Source: Elgaria multicarinata webbii (Eukaryota > Chordata > Lepidosauria > Squamata > Anguidae). From it: a stretch of 64,000 nucleotides of DNA. Every line of letters starts with the position of its first letter. Within the stretch, counting starts at the first letter, position 1. The DNA lies in contig NC_086172.1 of NCBI RefSeq assembly GCF_023053635.1, positions 65,584,681-65,648,680 of the forward strand, read 5' to 3'. The translations under genes were made by a program, and so were the position numbers. The notes below the pieces were generated by a model. That model saw only the letters and a program-made list of their open reading frames with translations. It had not been told where the DNA came from and searched no databases. This document shows, piece by piece, positions 23,469 through 36,000 of the stretch.

Positions 23469-26400
23469 GTATTGTTCTATTTTACTTTTATCAATGGTAT
23501 GTAGAAAACCAGACTCTGAGAGAAAGGAAAGGTGGCAGGGGAGAGAAAAGTTGGCTAAAATGCAATTATAGTAAATGTACCTGTGATCAGGACTCTATGT
23601 AATTTGCATGTCTATAAATAAATAATTTGCATATGTGCCGCACAAACAGCATATAACCTGCTGCCTGACACACAATTTGGCACCTTGAGGCTCTCAACCT
23701 GCGTCAATACAAAACACTAAATTATGGACCTCATAGTTGTGAGAGCCATGGTGTCTATGCGAACTGAGGGCACAATCGTATCCATGTTGAGCCAGGAAAA
23801 AAAGCCCTAGAAATCCCAGCATGCCCCAGCCAATGTAGCTGGGAATTGTTGGACATTTTTTCTGGCTAAACATGCAGAGGATTGCATCTTTAATTGATTA
23901 AATTGGTTTAAACTCGTACAATCAAGTATCTAAGATTTCTTGAGAGAGCAGTCCTTTGGCTCCTAGACAGCTTCTTGGGGGAGGGGGGAGGGGCATAGGG
24001 TAGCTTGGATTACTGGATCCAAGGTCAGAGACTGAACTCCAATCTTGGAACCAGGAGTCTGGGCTCCTTGCAGCTAGAGCAGAGAACCATACCGGCTGCT
24101 TTTCCAAGGTTGCAAAGGCGACTTTGGAGGGGAGGGAAAGGGGGCATTCCTGGTGGGGAGGGAACTGGGGAGGCTGCCGTAGGAAGAACCCTCTGGCTTC
24201 CCCAGCCTCCTTTTCTTCCTCTCCCTGACACAAAAAGCCCACCTAGCTGAAATGCAAAGGAGGAGGAGTGCGGAGGTCACCTCCCACTCTGCCTTGGATG
24301 GCCGTCAGCCTCTGTGTTCAGAGGCTTATGGCCATCCCCGTAGGACTGTGCCCTTAAATTAATTTGTTAGATTTGTATTCTGCTGAACTGGCAAATGCCT
24401 TTGGCGTGATTTATAGTCATAAAAACAAAACCAAATAACACCGTCTCACCCCAAGTACAATAAAAGGAATACAATATTAACATGAAAAGATTTAAAATAC
24501 TAAAAACATTGAGCCAGCACTAAAGCAAATAAGTAGAGCAGCGGATTACAAACGAAATGTCTGTTAGAAGACAAAGGTCCAAACCTGTCAACTAATTAGA
24601 TACTGAACGTGGTCCTCACAAGAAGCCTTCTGCTGTGTTCATGATGGTTCTCTGGCTCATGTCCTAAAATGTAACCCCTAATTTAGGAAACTCGCTCCAT
24701 TATCATGGGAAGAGGAAGCACATATGAACAGAGAGAGGCAATGATGTACATGTCAAGGGCCACCTGACAACAACTTTGTCATCTTTTTGACATCAGGTTA
24801 AGTCTTTCCTCTACTCCCAGGCATTTGATGGCACATGATGGGCTTTTTAAATGTTAGTTTTTTATTGGGTCCTGGTATTGTTAATTATTTTGTATTGTGC
24901 TGTGGACCACCTAGAGAGTTTTGGCTATTGGGCAAGATAGAAATGTAATGGATGGATGGATGCTGAAGAATATGCTATGAATTATCAATGCTGGCATCGC
25001 TCAGACTTCTCCACCTGTACCACTTCTCTACATTCCTGTTTTCAGTTAGCCAACTACTCACATATCCCCCATTTGCTGCAGGTCCTCATTTGCTGCGACA
25101 ACCAAGAAGCCAAAAGGGCTGTTGCCGAAATTGCTCACGCCCTGGGCTTCACCCCTGCGGACATGGGCTCCTTGTTCTCAGCCCGCGAGATAGAGAATAT
25201 TCCCTTGCGCCTCCTCCCTGCCTGGAAGATCCCCGTCTTCTTGGCCCTGGGCCTCTTCCTCTGCTTCTACACCTACAACTTTATCCGGCAGGTTTTGCAC
25301 CCTTACATTTGGGACAAAAAGAACAAGTTCTACAAGATTCCCGTGGAGGTGGTCAACACCACGCTGCCTTGCGTCGCCTACGTCATGCTGTCCCTGGTCT
25401 ACCTGCCCGGAACACTGGCGGCCATCTTCCAACTGTACCACTGCACAAAGTACAGGCGTTTCCCTGACTGGCTGGACCAGTGGCTGCAGCACAGGAAGCA
25501 GATTGGCCTGCTGAGTTTCTTCTGCGCAGCCTTGCATGCCTTGTACAGTTTCTGCCTCCCCATGCGGCAGTCCCATCGTTACCTGTTGCTCAACGAGGCT
25601 GTCAAGCAGGTACGGTAGTTCTAGTCCTGTGGAATGCAGGCAGGCCTATTCATCTGTTAATATGATAGGATCGCTGCTGTTTTAAACCTCGCTCTATCCA
25701 AAGTTCCTAGTTAGTGATGCAGTTTCACTCTATGGATTTCCATGGGTATGAGAAATGGACTGAATAGATGGATGGGATGGATGCTTGTGTGTGTGTGTGC
25801 ACACGCGCGCAAGGGGTGGGGGGGTGACCCCAGCCACAGCTAACATGCATCCCTGAAGCCTTGGGGCCAAAACCAGTTTCCCAACCCTGCTATAAATTTA
25901 AAACATAATATTTCAACTTGAGTATTTCTGTGCTACCCCCTTGGCAGAATAGGTTTGTGTAGGTATTAGATTAGCGCATATGTAACATAGATAGATAGCT
26001 TTTACAACTTTATAGACCTGCCCAGCCATGAGTGTCCTGATCCTAAACTCATTACATGGAAGTTCCACAGAAGCCAATAATACTTATTTCTTTGTAAGCA
26101 ATCTTCGGATCACAGCCTAAGACATATTAGTGAATGTGAGCTGCAATGATGCGTTAGCACTTCTGTCTGTTACGCCTGCCCGACTGCCTCACTGTATTTG
26201 GTGCAAGGGATATAATCCCACCACGGCCTCTTAATTCCAGCCGTGTTTCTCTTCTGTGATTCTTGTAAATAAATCCCAGGCAAGTCTTCTCTGTCCATTT
26301 CTCTTTCCGTGCATTTTTCTCTCTCTCGAGCAACAGCCTTGCTTCGTGAATCGCATCGATTTAATGGAATAAATGGATGGGCCTAAGTGTCAGTCTCTGT

Positions 26401-28634
26401 AATATAGTACAAATCCCATTTCTTCTTTTCCATTAGCCTGAACACTTCTCTCCTAAATGCACTTAAACCAAATCCCATTAAGCCCCTGAGCAGTCAAGTA
26501 TTCAAAGAGCTACGCTTGTGGTCTTGGCTTGAAACTGGAGCTGACTTTCCATGTTAATTGCAGCCCTCCGTGGCAAAACATGCTGTGATCTTGCAGGCAC
26601 CCACTTATTGGCAAGGCTCCCAAAGGTCAGTGAGAACTGGGGGTGTTCTGTTCCCTCCCGTGGCCACACTTTAAGCCATACTTAGAAATGACATTTTCAG
26701 TGGCTCCCATACATCTGACCAGGAAGATCGAATACCATCTTTGTTCCAAATCCAACTATCAACCACACACAGTTATGACAGGGGTGCAGAATTTCCTTCA
26801 GCCCGAAGGCCGCATTCCATTTCAGTGAAGGTTTTTTTTGGGGGGGGGGGGGGCGCATTCCAGCAGTGGGCTGGACAGGGCCAAAAATACCAGCATATTC
26901 TAACTGAACGCTCTTACTGACCCTGTTCAGACAACACACTAAACCATCATGGTTAAGTGTTTTGAGCTAAACATTACGGCGTAGTGTGTCGTGTGAACCA
27001 TTCCTAACCATGGTGGCTACATAACCATGGATTAAACACACTCACTAACCACTTACTACAAAAAGGTTAGCGGCCTAACCATGGCTTAGCGTGTTGTCTG
27101 AACAGGTCCACTGCCAGTAACTAAGTCTTAAGAGAGGAATTTCAACCTTTTAGAATGAAGAAAATTCAACACAAAAGCCAGGACACCACCCAACAATTGG
27201 TGTTTTGGAGTAATGGAGTGGGGCCAGGGAAGGGATTCATGGCCCTCCAGGGAACCCCAGAGGGCCAGATTGAGACTCCAGAAGGGCCAGATTCAGCTAC
27301 CAAGCCTGACATTCTGCCCCCCACCCCCACCCCAAACCATGGACCCAATCACTCATTTTCCTTTTATGCTGCATCTTACTTGTAACATTTGCCCCAGACT
27401 GGGCATGAATGAGCAAGTTGCTGGTGGCCACAGCCCTGCAGCAGACAAATTTGTCAGTGGATCCTTCTTAAACCAAATGTGCCCAGCAGGGAAAGGGATG
27501 AATCAAAGGATGACTGGTGGGTGCGCAGAGCATGCAGCCCCGCCCCAAGCAATATGAACCATTCTGAAGGTGGGCAGAAGTATGGTTGAGCTCCTTGAAC
27601 AGCTCTCTCCTTGGGTAATGGTGCATTTACCTAACTATCTCAAGAAATACAAATACAAGTTGGATTGAAACACACTTGTCGCCTAGAAGATTCCTTTCTG
27701 AACAGAGAATTGTGCAATAAGAGGCTTGCATTCAGCCACCGTGAAGCAAAAAGCCCAAACCTTAAAGTCAGTAACTCAATGGTTTAGTTTGGAAGATACT
27801 AAGAGGCTAAACAGAAGAGTGGGCTGCATTAGCATAAACTCACTTTATCAACAACTGACTCCACATAAGAGGGCTAGCAGTAGTCAGTGGCCAGTGGCAC
27901 AGTGCATATACATAGACTAGAATGGGAATCAACCACACACCACATTAAACTGTTGAATTATTGTCTTTGACAAAGAGTTTACAACTGCCCATTGTAAATC
28001 CACATGGTATAACCTGAGTGAACTTCAACTAGTTTAAAATATGGCAGCCAGGTTGATCACCAGTACACATGGGGGTGACCATATTACACCGACTTTAAAA
28101 TCACTCCACTGGCTACCAATTAGTTTCTGGACAAAGTACAATGTGTTGATTATTACCTTTAAAGCCCTATATGATTTGGGTCCAGGTTACCTGCGGGATC
28201 ACCTTCTCCCATACAATCCCCCTCACACACTCAAGTCCTCTGGGGAGAACTTACTCCAGTCAGCCAAAACTAGGCTGACAACTATTACCCAGAGGACCTT
28301 CTCTTCCGCCACCTCCAGACTGGAATGGCCTGCCAGGGGAGATTCGTCGACTTAATAGTCTTGCTGAGTTTAAGAAAGCTATAAAGACTGATATCTTCCG
28401 GCAGGCCTACCCAGATGCTTTTTTAACATGTCCAATTGTTATTTTAATATTGCATCAGCTTTATAAGGTTTTAACCAGTTTTATTGTGATTTTGTATTTA
28501 ATGATGTTCCCCGCCTCGATCCAGAGGGAGAGGTGGGTAAAAAATAAATATTAGAATGTAAGCCTATGCGGCAGGGTCTTGCTATTTACTGTTTTACTCT
28601 GTACAGCACCATGTACATTGATGGTGCTATATAA

Positions 28635-28673
<39 letters not shown>

Positions 28674-31600
28674 TGATTCTATGTATCTTCAGCCCCTTGG
28701 TTTATCTTAAATGGCTTTGCTGTTTGTTCCCTCAGGTGGAGAAGAGGGCAGATGCCTGGGTAGAGGAGGAAGTCTGGAGGAAGGAGATTTACATCTCTTT
28801 TGGCATCATGGCCCTGGGTTTACTGTCCCTGCTTGCCATAACTTCGCTTCCTTCTATCTCCAACTCTCTCAACTGGAGGGAATTTAGTTTCATTCAGGTA
28901 AACGCTGAACTTCAAAGCCTTTTCAAGAAAGGGCGACAGTCCTCAGGGCATGTTCTCACAGCCAAACCAGATGTGAGGGGGTCGTTCTTCACACTTCCAA
29001 TGTAGCATCCGAAGTGGGACTCATGAATCCCAACACCCAAAGAGATTCTTGAACCCAAGAGGTAAAATCTAGTATTCATGGATTTCACAGTCAATGAAGT
29101 CCCCCAAAATGCCTTTGCTGATGAAAACACATTAGAACTCAATAATCACACAAGCTCCTGAAAGCCCTGCCTGTACTGATTATCCAAATCTTCTTTCTCA
29201 AAATATATCAAAAATACGCTCAGAAATGTGATCTCTATGGGGAGGGGGGGCTCTTAGGATTTGTACCAGATGTCAAAAACCAGCACCCATTTTGACCAGA
29301 GAGAATCATAGTAGTAAAATACTCTGATGTCACCTTGGATATCTTCTGGCACTGAGGGTCTTTGTTTCAATGTATGAAGAAATCCTACTGTAAAAACAAA
29401 AAACCCTCCATACCAAGGTGATTCCATAGGAAGCCTTGACAAAATTTCATAGCCTTTAACACAGAAATCTGTTCAAGTGTCATTCTTACTGGACCAGACT
29501 ATTGGCCTGAAGTCTTCTGTTAACACAGAGGTTTGCAGAGCTAGTTCAGTAGTTGGCAGCAGTTACAAACATTACCTTTAGTTGAAAAATAAGCCAGGCA
29601 GAGTAAGTTAATAGCATACCCATGAATGAACCAACTTGTTGCTGGCAATACAAAAATGAGATTTTTGAGCTCCTCAAGAACTGTCCCACAGACAAAAATA
29701 ACCAGAGAAAAAAGCTGGTTTTCATGTGAGATGGGTTTGGGACCAGAGGACCATAAACGGCAGGGTATAAATAGATTTCATTGTTTCGAGATGAGTTCTG
29801 ATTTCCCAGCAAAATCAAACCAGGTCTCTGCTTGCTCACAAATTGCTCCTGCAAATTCACTTAGAGCGGTCTCTTCATTTCCTGCCCTGACATTTCTCCC
29901 CGAGTGCTTGCTCTGCTTGTTGTGCTATTGTTATAAGCAAAGATCCAAAATACCGTTAAGGTCATTTCGGTTTCTCTCTCTGCCAGGCAAGAAATGTTTC
30001 CTCCAGACAAAATAGCCTGCTCTCTTTCAGAGATGGCCTCAGTTCAACCATGCATAATAGGATAATGGTGCGTGAGAGAGAAACTGACTTGCACAGGATT
30101 CTGGTGCTATATGGCAAAATGAACTGGATTTTTAATGAGGACTGTTCTTGTTTAAATAGCCTAATCCATAACTCATACTTACCGATATTAGATATTATTT
30201 AAGCCTATTGAATTCCACAAGATTAGATAGAATTAAGCCTCCAGCTTCATTTGGCTTTAGACAGGGTTTAAATGGTAATCAAGAGGAATCGTTATATATA
30301 TGCAGGGTTGGCCCAAGATATGATGCTGCTCTAGCGAAGGCACAAGCTGCAGGAAAAAAGGAGAATTGCTAAAATGCCTTCGGCCAGTGGGAGTATCCCA
30401 TGAGGAAAGTTATGCTCATGCGAACTTGCGATCCAAGTTAACAATTCCTTATTCTGGTAATATCCTTAGAACTGAATCGGTCTCTCCTATGTTCACATAT
30501 TAGAGCTCTGGTTTTATAACTTATAGACAAGGAATTTCTCCTATTGTTTTGGGCTGAATTTCAGGCAACCTAAGTGATGTTCGTTCATGTAAGCTAAGAG
30601 AGCCTCACATTACTGTTTGCTTCTTATAGTTAGATTTGCTATTTTAGAATTCTGCTTGAGCTCAACTCATTTCCAGGAAGATGTCTTAGATGTACTGCAA
30701 CAAAGGAATCAAATTCCAAGTTAAGTTTTATACTTTACCATCCCTGCTTGGACTAAAGCTCCAACATAAAGATGAATTCTGACATTATAGTCTAACATAA
30801 AATGCAAATGTTTTGATTTAACAGTGGTTGTGCAGAGGGCCTGTAACATTTACAAATCACTATTTAAAGTTTAACTGGCAAGTCTCTATGCCAGCACTGA
30901 CCAGGAATCCAGCCAACCCATCTGTCAGTGGCTTGCAAGTTGTGCCTGTGGATTTTGGGACTGGCTTCACTCTACCCAAAGAAGTGATCTATGAAATTCC
31001 AAACCTTGCATATCCTCAGCAACAGTATCCCACCCAATAATAAAAGCTATTACGTTACCCGGTTTTGCCCTGATCCATGTCAATTTAGTCACAATTGTGT
31101 TACATTAATATTAGTGTCAGTTATTACTAACCCTTTTCCATTATTTGTAATGGGTTAGAACTATAGTTAGGACTTTGTTAGAACTATAACTAACTTGAGC
31201 CAGATGGGAGCCATGTGTTTTGGGATAGGTCCACTTCAGACCTATTATTCATGTGAAGCCTAACCCTATCTGAGCACAATAGGATTTACTGCTAAGTAAT
31301 TGCACCTTGAATTGTAGCATCGACCAGTGGTGGAATCCAGTCAAAGGCAAATTAAATATTAAGTTCTTGGAGAAATATAGTAATGTACTAGAAGTGACCT
31401 TGCAGAAAATAATGGGCATTATTTTTTTCCTTCCCTTTTTTAGTCCACTCTTGGCTTTGCTGCATTGGTGATCAGCACCCTTCACACCCTGACATACGGC
31501 TGGACAAGGGCCTTTGATGAAAATCAGTACAAGTTCTACCTGCCTCCCACGTTTACCCTCACCCTACTGGTTCCGTGTGCTGTAATCGTGGCTAAACTGT

Positions 31601-31734
31601 GCTTCTGCCTTCCGTGTCTGAGCCAAAGACTGCGGCTCATCAGGAATGGGTGGGAAAGGGGCAGGAACATCAAGTTCACCTGTCCCAGAACATCAGGAGA
31701 ATTTTCAAGTGGAGAAACCAGCAGCACTGTGTAA
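22983..31734 (+). CDS. STEAP3: STEAP3 metalloreductase, complete coding sequence (4 coding exons)
   Basis: Joined exons 22983-23468, 25082-25609, 28736-28897 and 31444-31734 give 488 residues, the length I recall for human STEAP3. All introns are GT-AG and all are phase 0. The family moves electrons from cytosolic NADPH through FAD and a membrane heme to ferric iron or cupric copper, in endosomes during transferrin iron uptake. Visible parts: a dinucleotide fold with GSGDFA at about residues 35-40 and GSRNPKR at 57-63 (NADPH phosphate contact in the family), then a six-helix ferric-reductase domain from about residue 208, with candidate heme histidines at about 314 (ALHALYS) and 406 ([10 protein letters not shown]). 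The start was chosen because ATG 22983 is 9 nt after the acceptor; a second Met at residue 6 (MAKPLL) is possible. STEAP3 rather than STEAP1/2/4 by overall match and by synteny with C2orf76. Confidence 0.97.
23767..23891. mobile_element. short palindromic DNA element (GGGCACAATCCTATGC family) in STEAP3 intron 2
   Basis: AGGGCACAATCGTATCCATG at the left and, inverted, GGCTAAACATGCAGAGGATTGCA at the right (first 20 bases suffice to see the match). Centre contains CATGCCCCAGCCAATGTAGCTGGGA, itself partly palindromic. Confidence 0.6.
23925..24356 (+). mobile_element. 430-bp non-autonomous DNA element, copy 1
   Basis: Shares terminal AGAGCAGTCCT and GACTGTGCCCTTAA and an internal module (ACTTTGGAGGGGAGGG, CATTCCTGG, CTTCCCCAGCCTCC, TCAGAGGCTTATGG) with 32515-32957 and, inverted, 49903-50334. 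Open frames on both strands here reflect GC richness only. Confidence 0.6.
24780..24962 (+). repeat. L2-like LINE 3' end in STEAP3 intron 2
   Basis: ACCACCTAGAGAGTTTTGGC then TATTGGGCAAGATAGAAATG, TAATGGATGGATGGA: the standard tail of the L2-type element. It ends about 120 bp before the exon 3 acceptor, so the intron's 3' end is partly LINE-derived. Confidence 0.7.
25082..25609 (+). CDS. STEAP3: STEAP3 exon 3: end of NADPH lobe and first membrane helices
   Basis: Acceptor ATTTGCTGCAG; donor CAG|GTACGG. It encodes residues 163-338 (176 codons). Contains DMGSL at about 189-193, [20 protein letters not shown] opening the first membrane segment, [40 protein letters not shown] and the ALHALYS histidine. 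This exon is distinctly more GC- and CpG-rich than the other three, which explains the long antisense open frame at 25178-25576. Confidence 0.97.
26921..27109. mobile_element. hAT-like non-autonomous element (CTGTTCAGACAACAC family), best copy
   Basis: CCTGTTCAGACAACACACTA at the left and GTGTTGTCTGAACAGG at the right are inverted repeats. The centre repeats AACCATGG motifs, giving a near-palindrome. Related pieces: 8856-9059, 19865-19925, 47875-47950, 52247-52290. Confidence 0.75.
28010..28673 (+). mobile_element. L2-clade LINE 3' fragment (degenerate)
   Basis: Plus-strand translation shows the C-terminal tail typical of L2-clade reverse transcriptase proteins: [49 protein letters not shown], then in a shifted frame [17 protein letters not shown]. 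Followed by a 3' tail and (TAA)n at 28636-28673. 5'-truncated, frameshifted near 28330, not functional. The better copy is at 45530-46387. Confidence 0.8.
28736..28897 (+). CDS. STEAP3: STEAP3 exon 4
   Basis: Acceptor TTGTTCCCTCAG, donor CAG|GTAAAC. It encodes residues 339-392 (54 codons): [16 protein letters not shown], a membrane helix [16 protein letters not shown] and the family signature [11 protein letters not shown]. One codon shorter than the human exon as I recall it. Confidence 0.97.
28898..31443 (+). other. STEAP3: STEAP3 intron 4, nothing recognisable
   Basis: AT-rich with scattered short stop-limited frames. No repeat family or conserved element stands out. Confidence 0.6.
31444..31734 (+). 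CDS. STEAP3: STEAP3 exon 5: last helices, C-terminus and stop
   Basis: Acceptor CCTTTTTTTAG. It encodes residues 393-488, then TAA at 31732-31734. Contains [20 protein letters not shown] with the second heme histidine (about 406), then [17 protein letters not shown]. The C-terminal tail ([12 protein letters not shown]) is short, serine-rich and unlike the mammalian ending, as expected of the least conserved part. Confidence 0.97.
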   Translation, partial: STLGFAALVISTLHTLTYGWTRAFDENQYKFYLPPTFTLTLLVPCAVIVAKLCFCLPCLSQRLRLIRNGWERGRNIKFTCPRTSGEFSSGETSSTV

Positions 31735-32280
31735 CACAGCACCTCTTTTCCTTTACAGTTTTCAAAAAAAGCACTATAAAGTTTCTTTTTTATATAGAAT
31801 TTTTTAAAGCTTTTAAATTTGGCATCAGTGAACGGTGGGTTATCTTTATTGTCTTATTTTGGGTGTTTGGGGGGTGGGGAATACTGATGTAGCCCGTTTA
31901 CACAACAGCATTTAGAATATACTGGTAATTCTCGGGGGAGGGAGAGAATGGTTGCCTTAAAACATTAATGCGGAATTTCAACTATACAGTGTAAAAAATA
32001 CATCAGAAAATAGAATCATTCTGCAGACCCAAAGCCACATTCAGCATAAGGGTTGATACAGCTTGGGGCGAATTTTCTCTATAGCTGTCTTGAGACTTGA
32101 TCATACATTTCTTTTCTTAAGGCGGCAATCACATACACATTTACTTGGCAGCAAGCCACATCGGACATAGTTGGACTTACATCTGAGTAAACATGCAGTT
32201 GGTTTCACTGTAAGTAGTTCTTCTGTTTAATATCTGGTTCACATGCACCAAAAGTATCATTTTGGTTGATCAGTAGGTCA

Positions 32281-33090
32281 GGCTAGGCCAGATGTTTCTG
32301 GACTACAACAACAGGCCTTCTCCACTGCAGTGCCCATCTTATATAACGCCCTTCCACCTGGCATTTGGGAGGCAGCAATAGCAGCAGATTTCAGACAGAT
32401 TTTAACATCTGTTAAAGACCCAGCTCTTTACCCAAGTCTTCCCCCAAATTATTGTGCTGCTGACTTAGTTTAATTATTAATTGCTGCGGTTTTAGCTTTG
32501 GGTTTAAATATTGTAGAGAGCAATCCTATGTTTCCTGGGAGAGTGACCCAAGGGTCCTAGGATTGCTTGGAAAAACTCTTCCAAGGCTGGAGATAGTGCT
32601 CCAACCTCACAGCCAGTGCAAAAAGAACCATGCCAGCTGCCCTCTGAAGTCAGAAAAGCAACCTTGGAGGAAAGGGGCCACTCATGGTCGGGAAAGGGAA
32701 GAGACCAGAGAGGCCAGGATAAGAGATATCTTGGGCCTCCTCTAGCCTCCTTCCCTCCCACTCTAAAGCGAACTTGCTTTTCCACCCATCTAGCGACAAT
32801 CACCAGTGACGGTGATGGGACGGTGAGGATGGGACGGTGTAGATCGCCTCCCCCACTCCACCTGCCCTGTTGGCTTCAGCCCCACAAGGCACAGGAATCT
32901 TGGAAGCCTCTGAGTTCAGAGGGTTCCAAGCTGTGAGAGCACAACTCCTACAATTGTGCCCTTAAACATTTGAGTGGATGAGCTTTTGTATTTATTTTGT
33001 TTTATCATAACCTCTGACTTTGTAAACCACCTAGAGCCACCTTTAGATATGGTAAGTGGTATATGAATTGATTATATAAAAAAATAGTAA
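32281..33090 (+). mobile_element. L2-clade LINE 3' fragment split by a DNA element
   Basis: Left piece 32281-32514 translates to the same C-terminal tail as other L2 copies (GGCCTTCTCCACTGCAGTGC, FRQILTSVKDPALYP) and reads into the 3' tail. The tail resumes at about 32958 with TTTGTAAACCACCTAGAGCC. The 440 bp between are the element at 32515-32957. LINE, 5'-truncated and old. Confidence 0.65.
32515..32957 (+). mobile_element. 430-bp non-autonomous DNA element, copy 2 (nested)
   Basis: Terminal GAGAGCAATCCTATG and ACAATTGTGCCCTTAA with the internal module CAACCTTGGAGGAAAGGGGC, CTCATGGTCGGGA, CCTCTAGCCTCC and CTCTGAGTTCAGAGGG. Same order as 23925-24356. It interrupts an L2 tail, so it is younger than that LINE. 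Confidence 0.65.
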
Positions 33091-36000
33091 TAATCCCTGA
33101 TCACTGATTATGCTGGCTGGGGCTGATGGGACTTGGAATCCAACTATATCTTGGAGGAGCACAAGTTACCTACCCCTTCGCCACACCGTGATGCTAAGCA
33201 AATTTTCTTACAGGCAAATTATGTTGATTTCATTGGAATTAAGTTCTAGGGAATTGTATGAAGGGTCACAGCATTGTCAGTCCACCAGTCAATCAAAATG
33301 CTAATCCCAGTAGAACTATTTCCCTCAAATATTGAACACCTGGTATAAAAAATACTTCAGCTCAAATTGGAACTACAAGTTACATTAAATACACAGCTAC
33401 CACTAAAACAGCAGCCACGTGTTTTAATCCTCTCCTTCCCTTCCATAACTTTCCAGCACTGTGCATTTTCCTACCCAGCATAATCAGCTGACAATGGTAG
33501 AGGCAGAGAAACACAGGAGTGCTGTGACACCACATGTTGCAGACAGAGAATTAAGTGTGCAGTTGCTGCACATTTAAATATAACATGTAATTCCAGCCAC
33601 ATTTTACCCTTAGATGGCGTAAATTCACACTGTATGTTATTCATATGGTAACTGTTCTCGTCCCCTTAATAACTCTGAATAAATGAAACTGTAAATGCGG
33701 TAGAGATCATTTTTTACCATGCCAATCAGTTAGGTAACATCCGCTTTCAGTCTGGCCTCTTTTAGCTTATCACATGTTAGCTGTCAGGTGAAGAAATATG
33801 TGAATTCATTCATTTTCTTGAAAGCAAAAGGCAAAGAAGTTGGATAGCAAGCTCCATTCCAAAGAGTGAGTAATCATAAGCTGGCAGGTATCCCTGACTA
33901 CTGACATAGAATAGCAAATTTCACGCATAGCTGATTCACGGTGAAAGTATCCTGCTGTGTTGTAGCCTCAAGCTCTGCTCTTCTGTCCTTCTCTTTGCTT
34001 CCCCACCACCCAAACCATTTAAAGTAGCATGGAAGGACTTGCATTCCCTGGAATGGCTTGGGAAATTTATAGGGAGGGGACGGTACTTACAACTGTGTAT
34101 GAGCAAGTGTAAGAGGGCTACTTATATCCTCATTTGTTTAAGGCAACATTAGGGAAATAGGTGGGGGTTAGAGAGAAAAGAGACAAGACGCAAGACTTGG
34201 GAGTACCACCCACTCCCCCCAGCAAACTTAGTCACTGACTAGGAGCTTCTACCACTGAGGCTGGTATTGTTGAAGAATGTCTATTTTTATGGTGCCCTGT
34301 ATAACAAGGCATTGTCAGTTCTACCACATCTAGCTGCCTTTGGCCTTCAAAAAATCATTGGCTTATTCACCTGTTTACAGGTGATCAGAGGGCAACCACT
34401 TAGTGTGACATTTTAAATTCTCATTTTTCAAGGATGGAAAGCAAGTATCCTGAACACCAGAGCACCACACTTCTCTGTATTAAATCTTTATTTAATTGGT
34501 TACTGTACTTCCTCCCAACCTCTCTCACTGCTGTGATGCCAACGCTCAGCACACATTGCCTGAAGAAGCCATTTCCAGATTTGATATGTCCTCCTGACAC
34601 ATTGGGGAAAGCATTTTTCTGTCTGTCAAATACCTCTCAACTCCTGGACATTGAAGTGTGCAACGGGCTAATGAGGAACAGATTCACTAGCCCAGAACCA
34701 TTTGTTTGATGAGTAGGCAGGACTGGAAAAGCCAACAAGGGAATCTGTGATTGTGTTCAAAAAGTGGAAGTTAAGCAGCAAACAGCTGAACGGACAAACA
34801 GGAACTGGAATGAAGCCATTTGAAGCTCCCATCGAATTTGTCCAAACTTTAAAAAATTAACCAATCATTTAGACATCACACCATGGTCACTGTGAATATA
34901 AATAGAGTATATTTGACAGACAACATTATCACGAGAAGGACTCAGATTACTGAGTCATGGCATAGGCTGCTTATTACTCCACTAGATGTGCATGAGAAAA
35001 AAGGGCTTTCCATGCACATAGAACAGATGTAGATGTTTATCCCAATCCAAATTGCAAAGCTGCCCCATGGAACTAGTTGGATATGTCTTGATACCAGCAA
35101 GGATGTGCACTCTCCTCCATGCTCATTGGCTGCTTCATGTGGCTACACACAACTAGAGCAGGATTTGGGTTTCTGCCTCTAGCCAGAACAAATCCCCACT
35201 TCCAAACTCAATGAGAATTAAGTGGACTGAAAGTGTGTGAGATCACAGAAGTTCTCGTGTGATCCACAGATTCAACCAACCTGTTATAAAGTAGCATTAT
35301 TTGATTATCTTTGCCAGTTTTCTCTAGACACATACTACAGAACCATCAGTACCACATTACAGGAGCCCATATGCATTTCCCAAACATATGCCTACCTTTC
35401 AAATTATTCAACTCTAGGCAGGTGTAAGTGATGAGGCCAACTATAAGGCCACCAACTGGAATCTGAAGGATTACAGGTGCATACACTTGAATGTTCTGCA
35501 AGGGCTTGTGCAAAGGTTGCCTTCACAGAACACACCCTCGCCAATTGCTCTTTCACCTTTCTTGAATTCTGAAAAGTAGTTTGGGGCAACTGGCACAAAA
35601 GTAACCCACATGGAAACTTGGGAGGAACTGTTCCTTGTGTACCAATGGCAGTTTTCCTTTAAGTTGCTCTTGTACAAGATCTCAGGGAAGTTTAAAAAGC
35701 AATGACCCAATACTACAAGTGCAATCTCTAAAAAGGAAACAGCAGAATGTTTTGATGCATGGAAGGAGTACTTTGTAGCTTAAGTAAACTATGTGCCATT
35801 CTATTGTGACATAAGAGTCTGAAAGACATCTAAAACACTGGTGTGTGGAGGGTCAAACAATTAATTTACATATGTTAACATGGATAAGCAAAGATAACGT
35901 GTCCAGGTAGCAAAGATTTTCAGATAACCTCAAATGCAATGCACTGGCCCTGGCTGAGTCACCATCCCCATGGAGATGGTAAAGCAAATAAGAAATTAGC

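Larger units (their letters stand above)
25610..28735 (+). other. STEAP3: STEAP3 intron 3 (two repeats and a microsatellite)
   Basis: Holds a TG/CG dinucleotide run near 25783-25812, a hAT-like element at 26921-27109, an L2-clade 3' fragment at 28010-28673 and a (TAA)n run. Nothing else recognisable. Confidence 0.7.
31735..33683 (+). other. STEAP3: STEAP3 3' untranslated region, extent uncertain
   Basis: The first clean AATAAA downstream of the stop is at 33678-33683. A weaker AT-rich TATAAA lies at about 31766. If the distal signal is used, the 3' UTR would be about 1.95 kb and would include the interrupted L2 fragment at 32281-33090. Proximal use cannot be excluded. Confidence 0.4.

Noticed and set aside
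25178-25576. 132-codon antisense frame
   Set aside because: Exact shadow of GC-rich STEAP3 exon 3; the sense frame is clearly the conserved one.
31826-31831. CAGTGA in the STEAP3 3' region as a possible iron-responsive element loop
   Set aside because: The five bases on each side do not pair and the bulged C is missing.
35935-36000. GTCACCATCCCCATGGAGATGG as a possible RFX/X-box or enhancer
   Set aside because: Only a loose palindrome; no conservation data, so not supportable.
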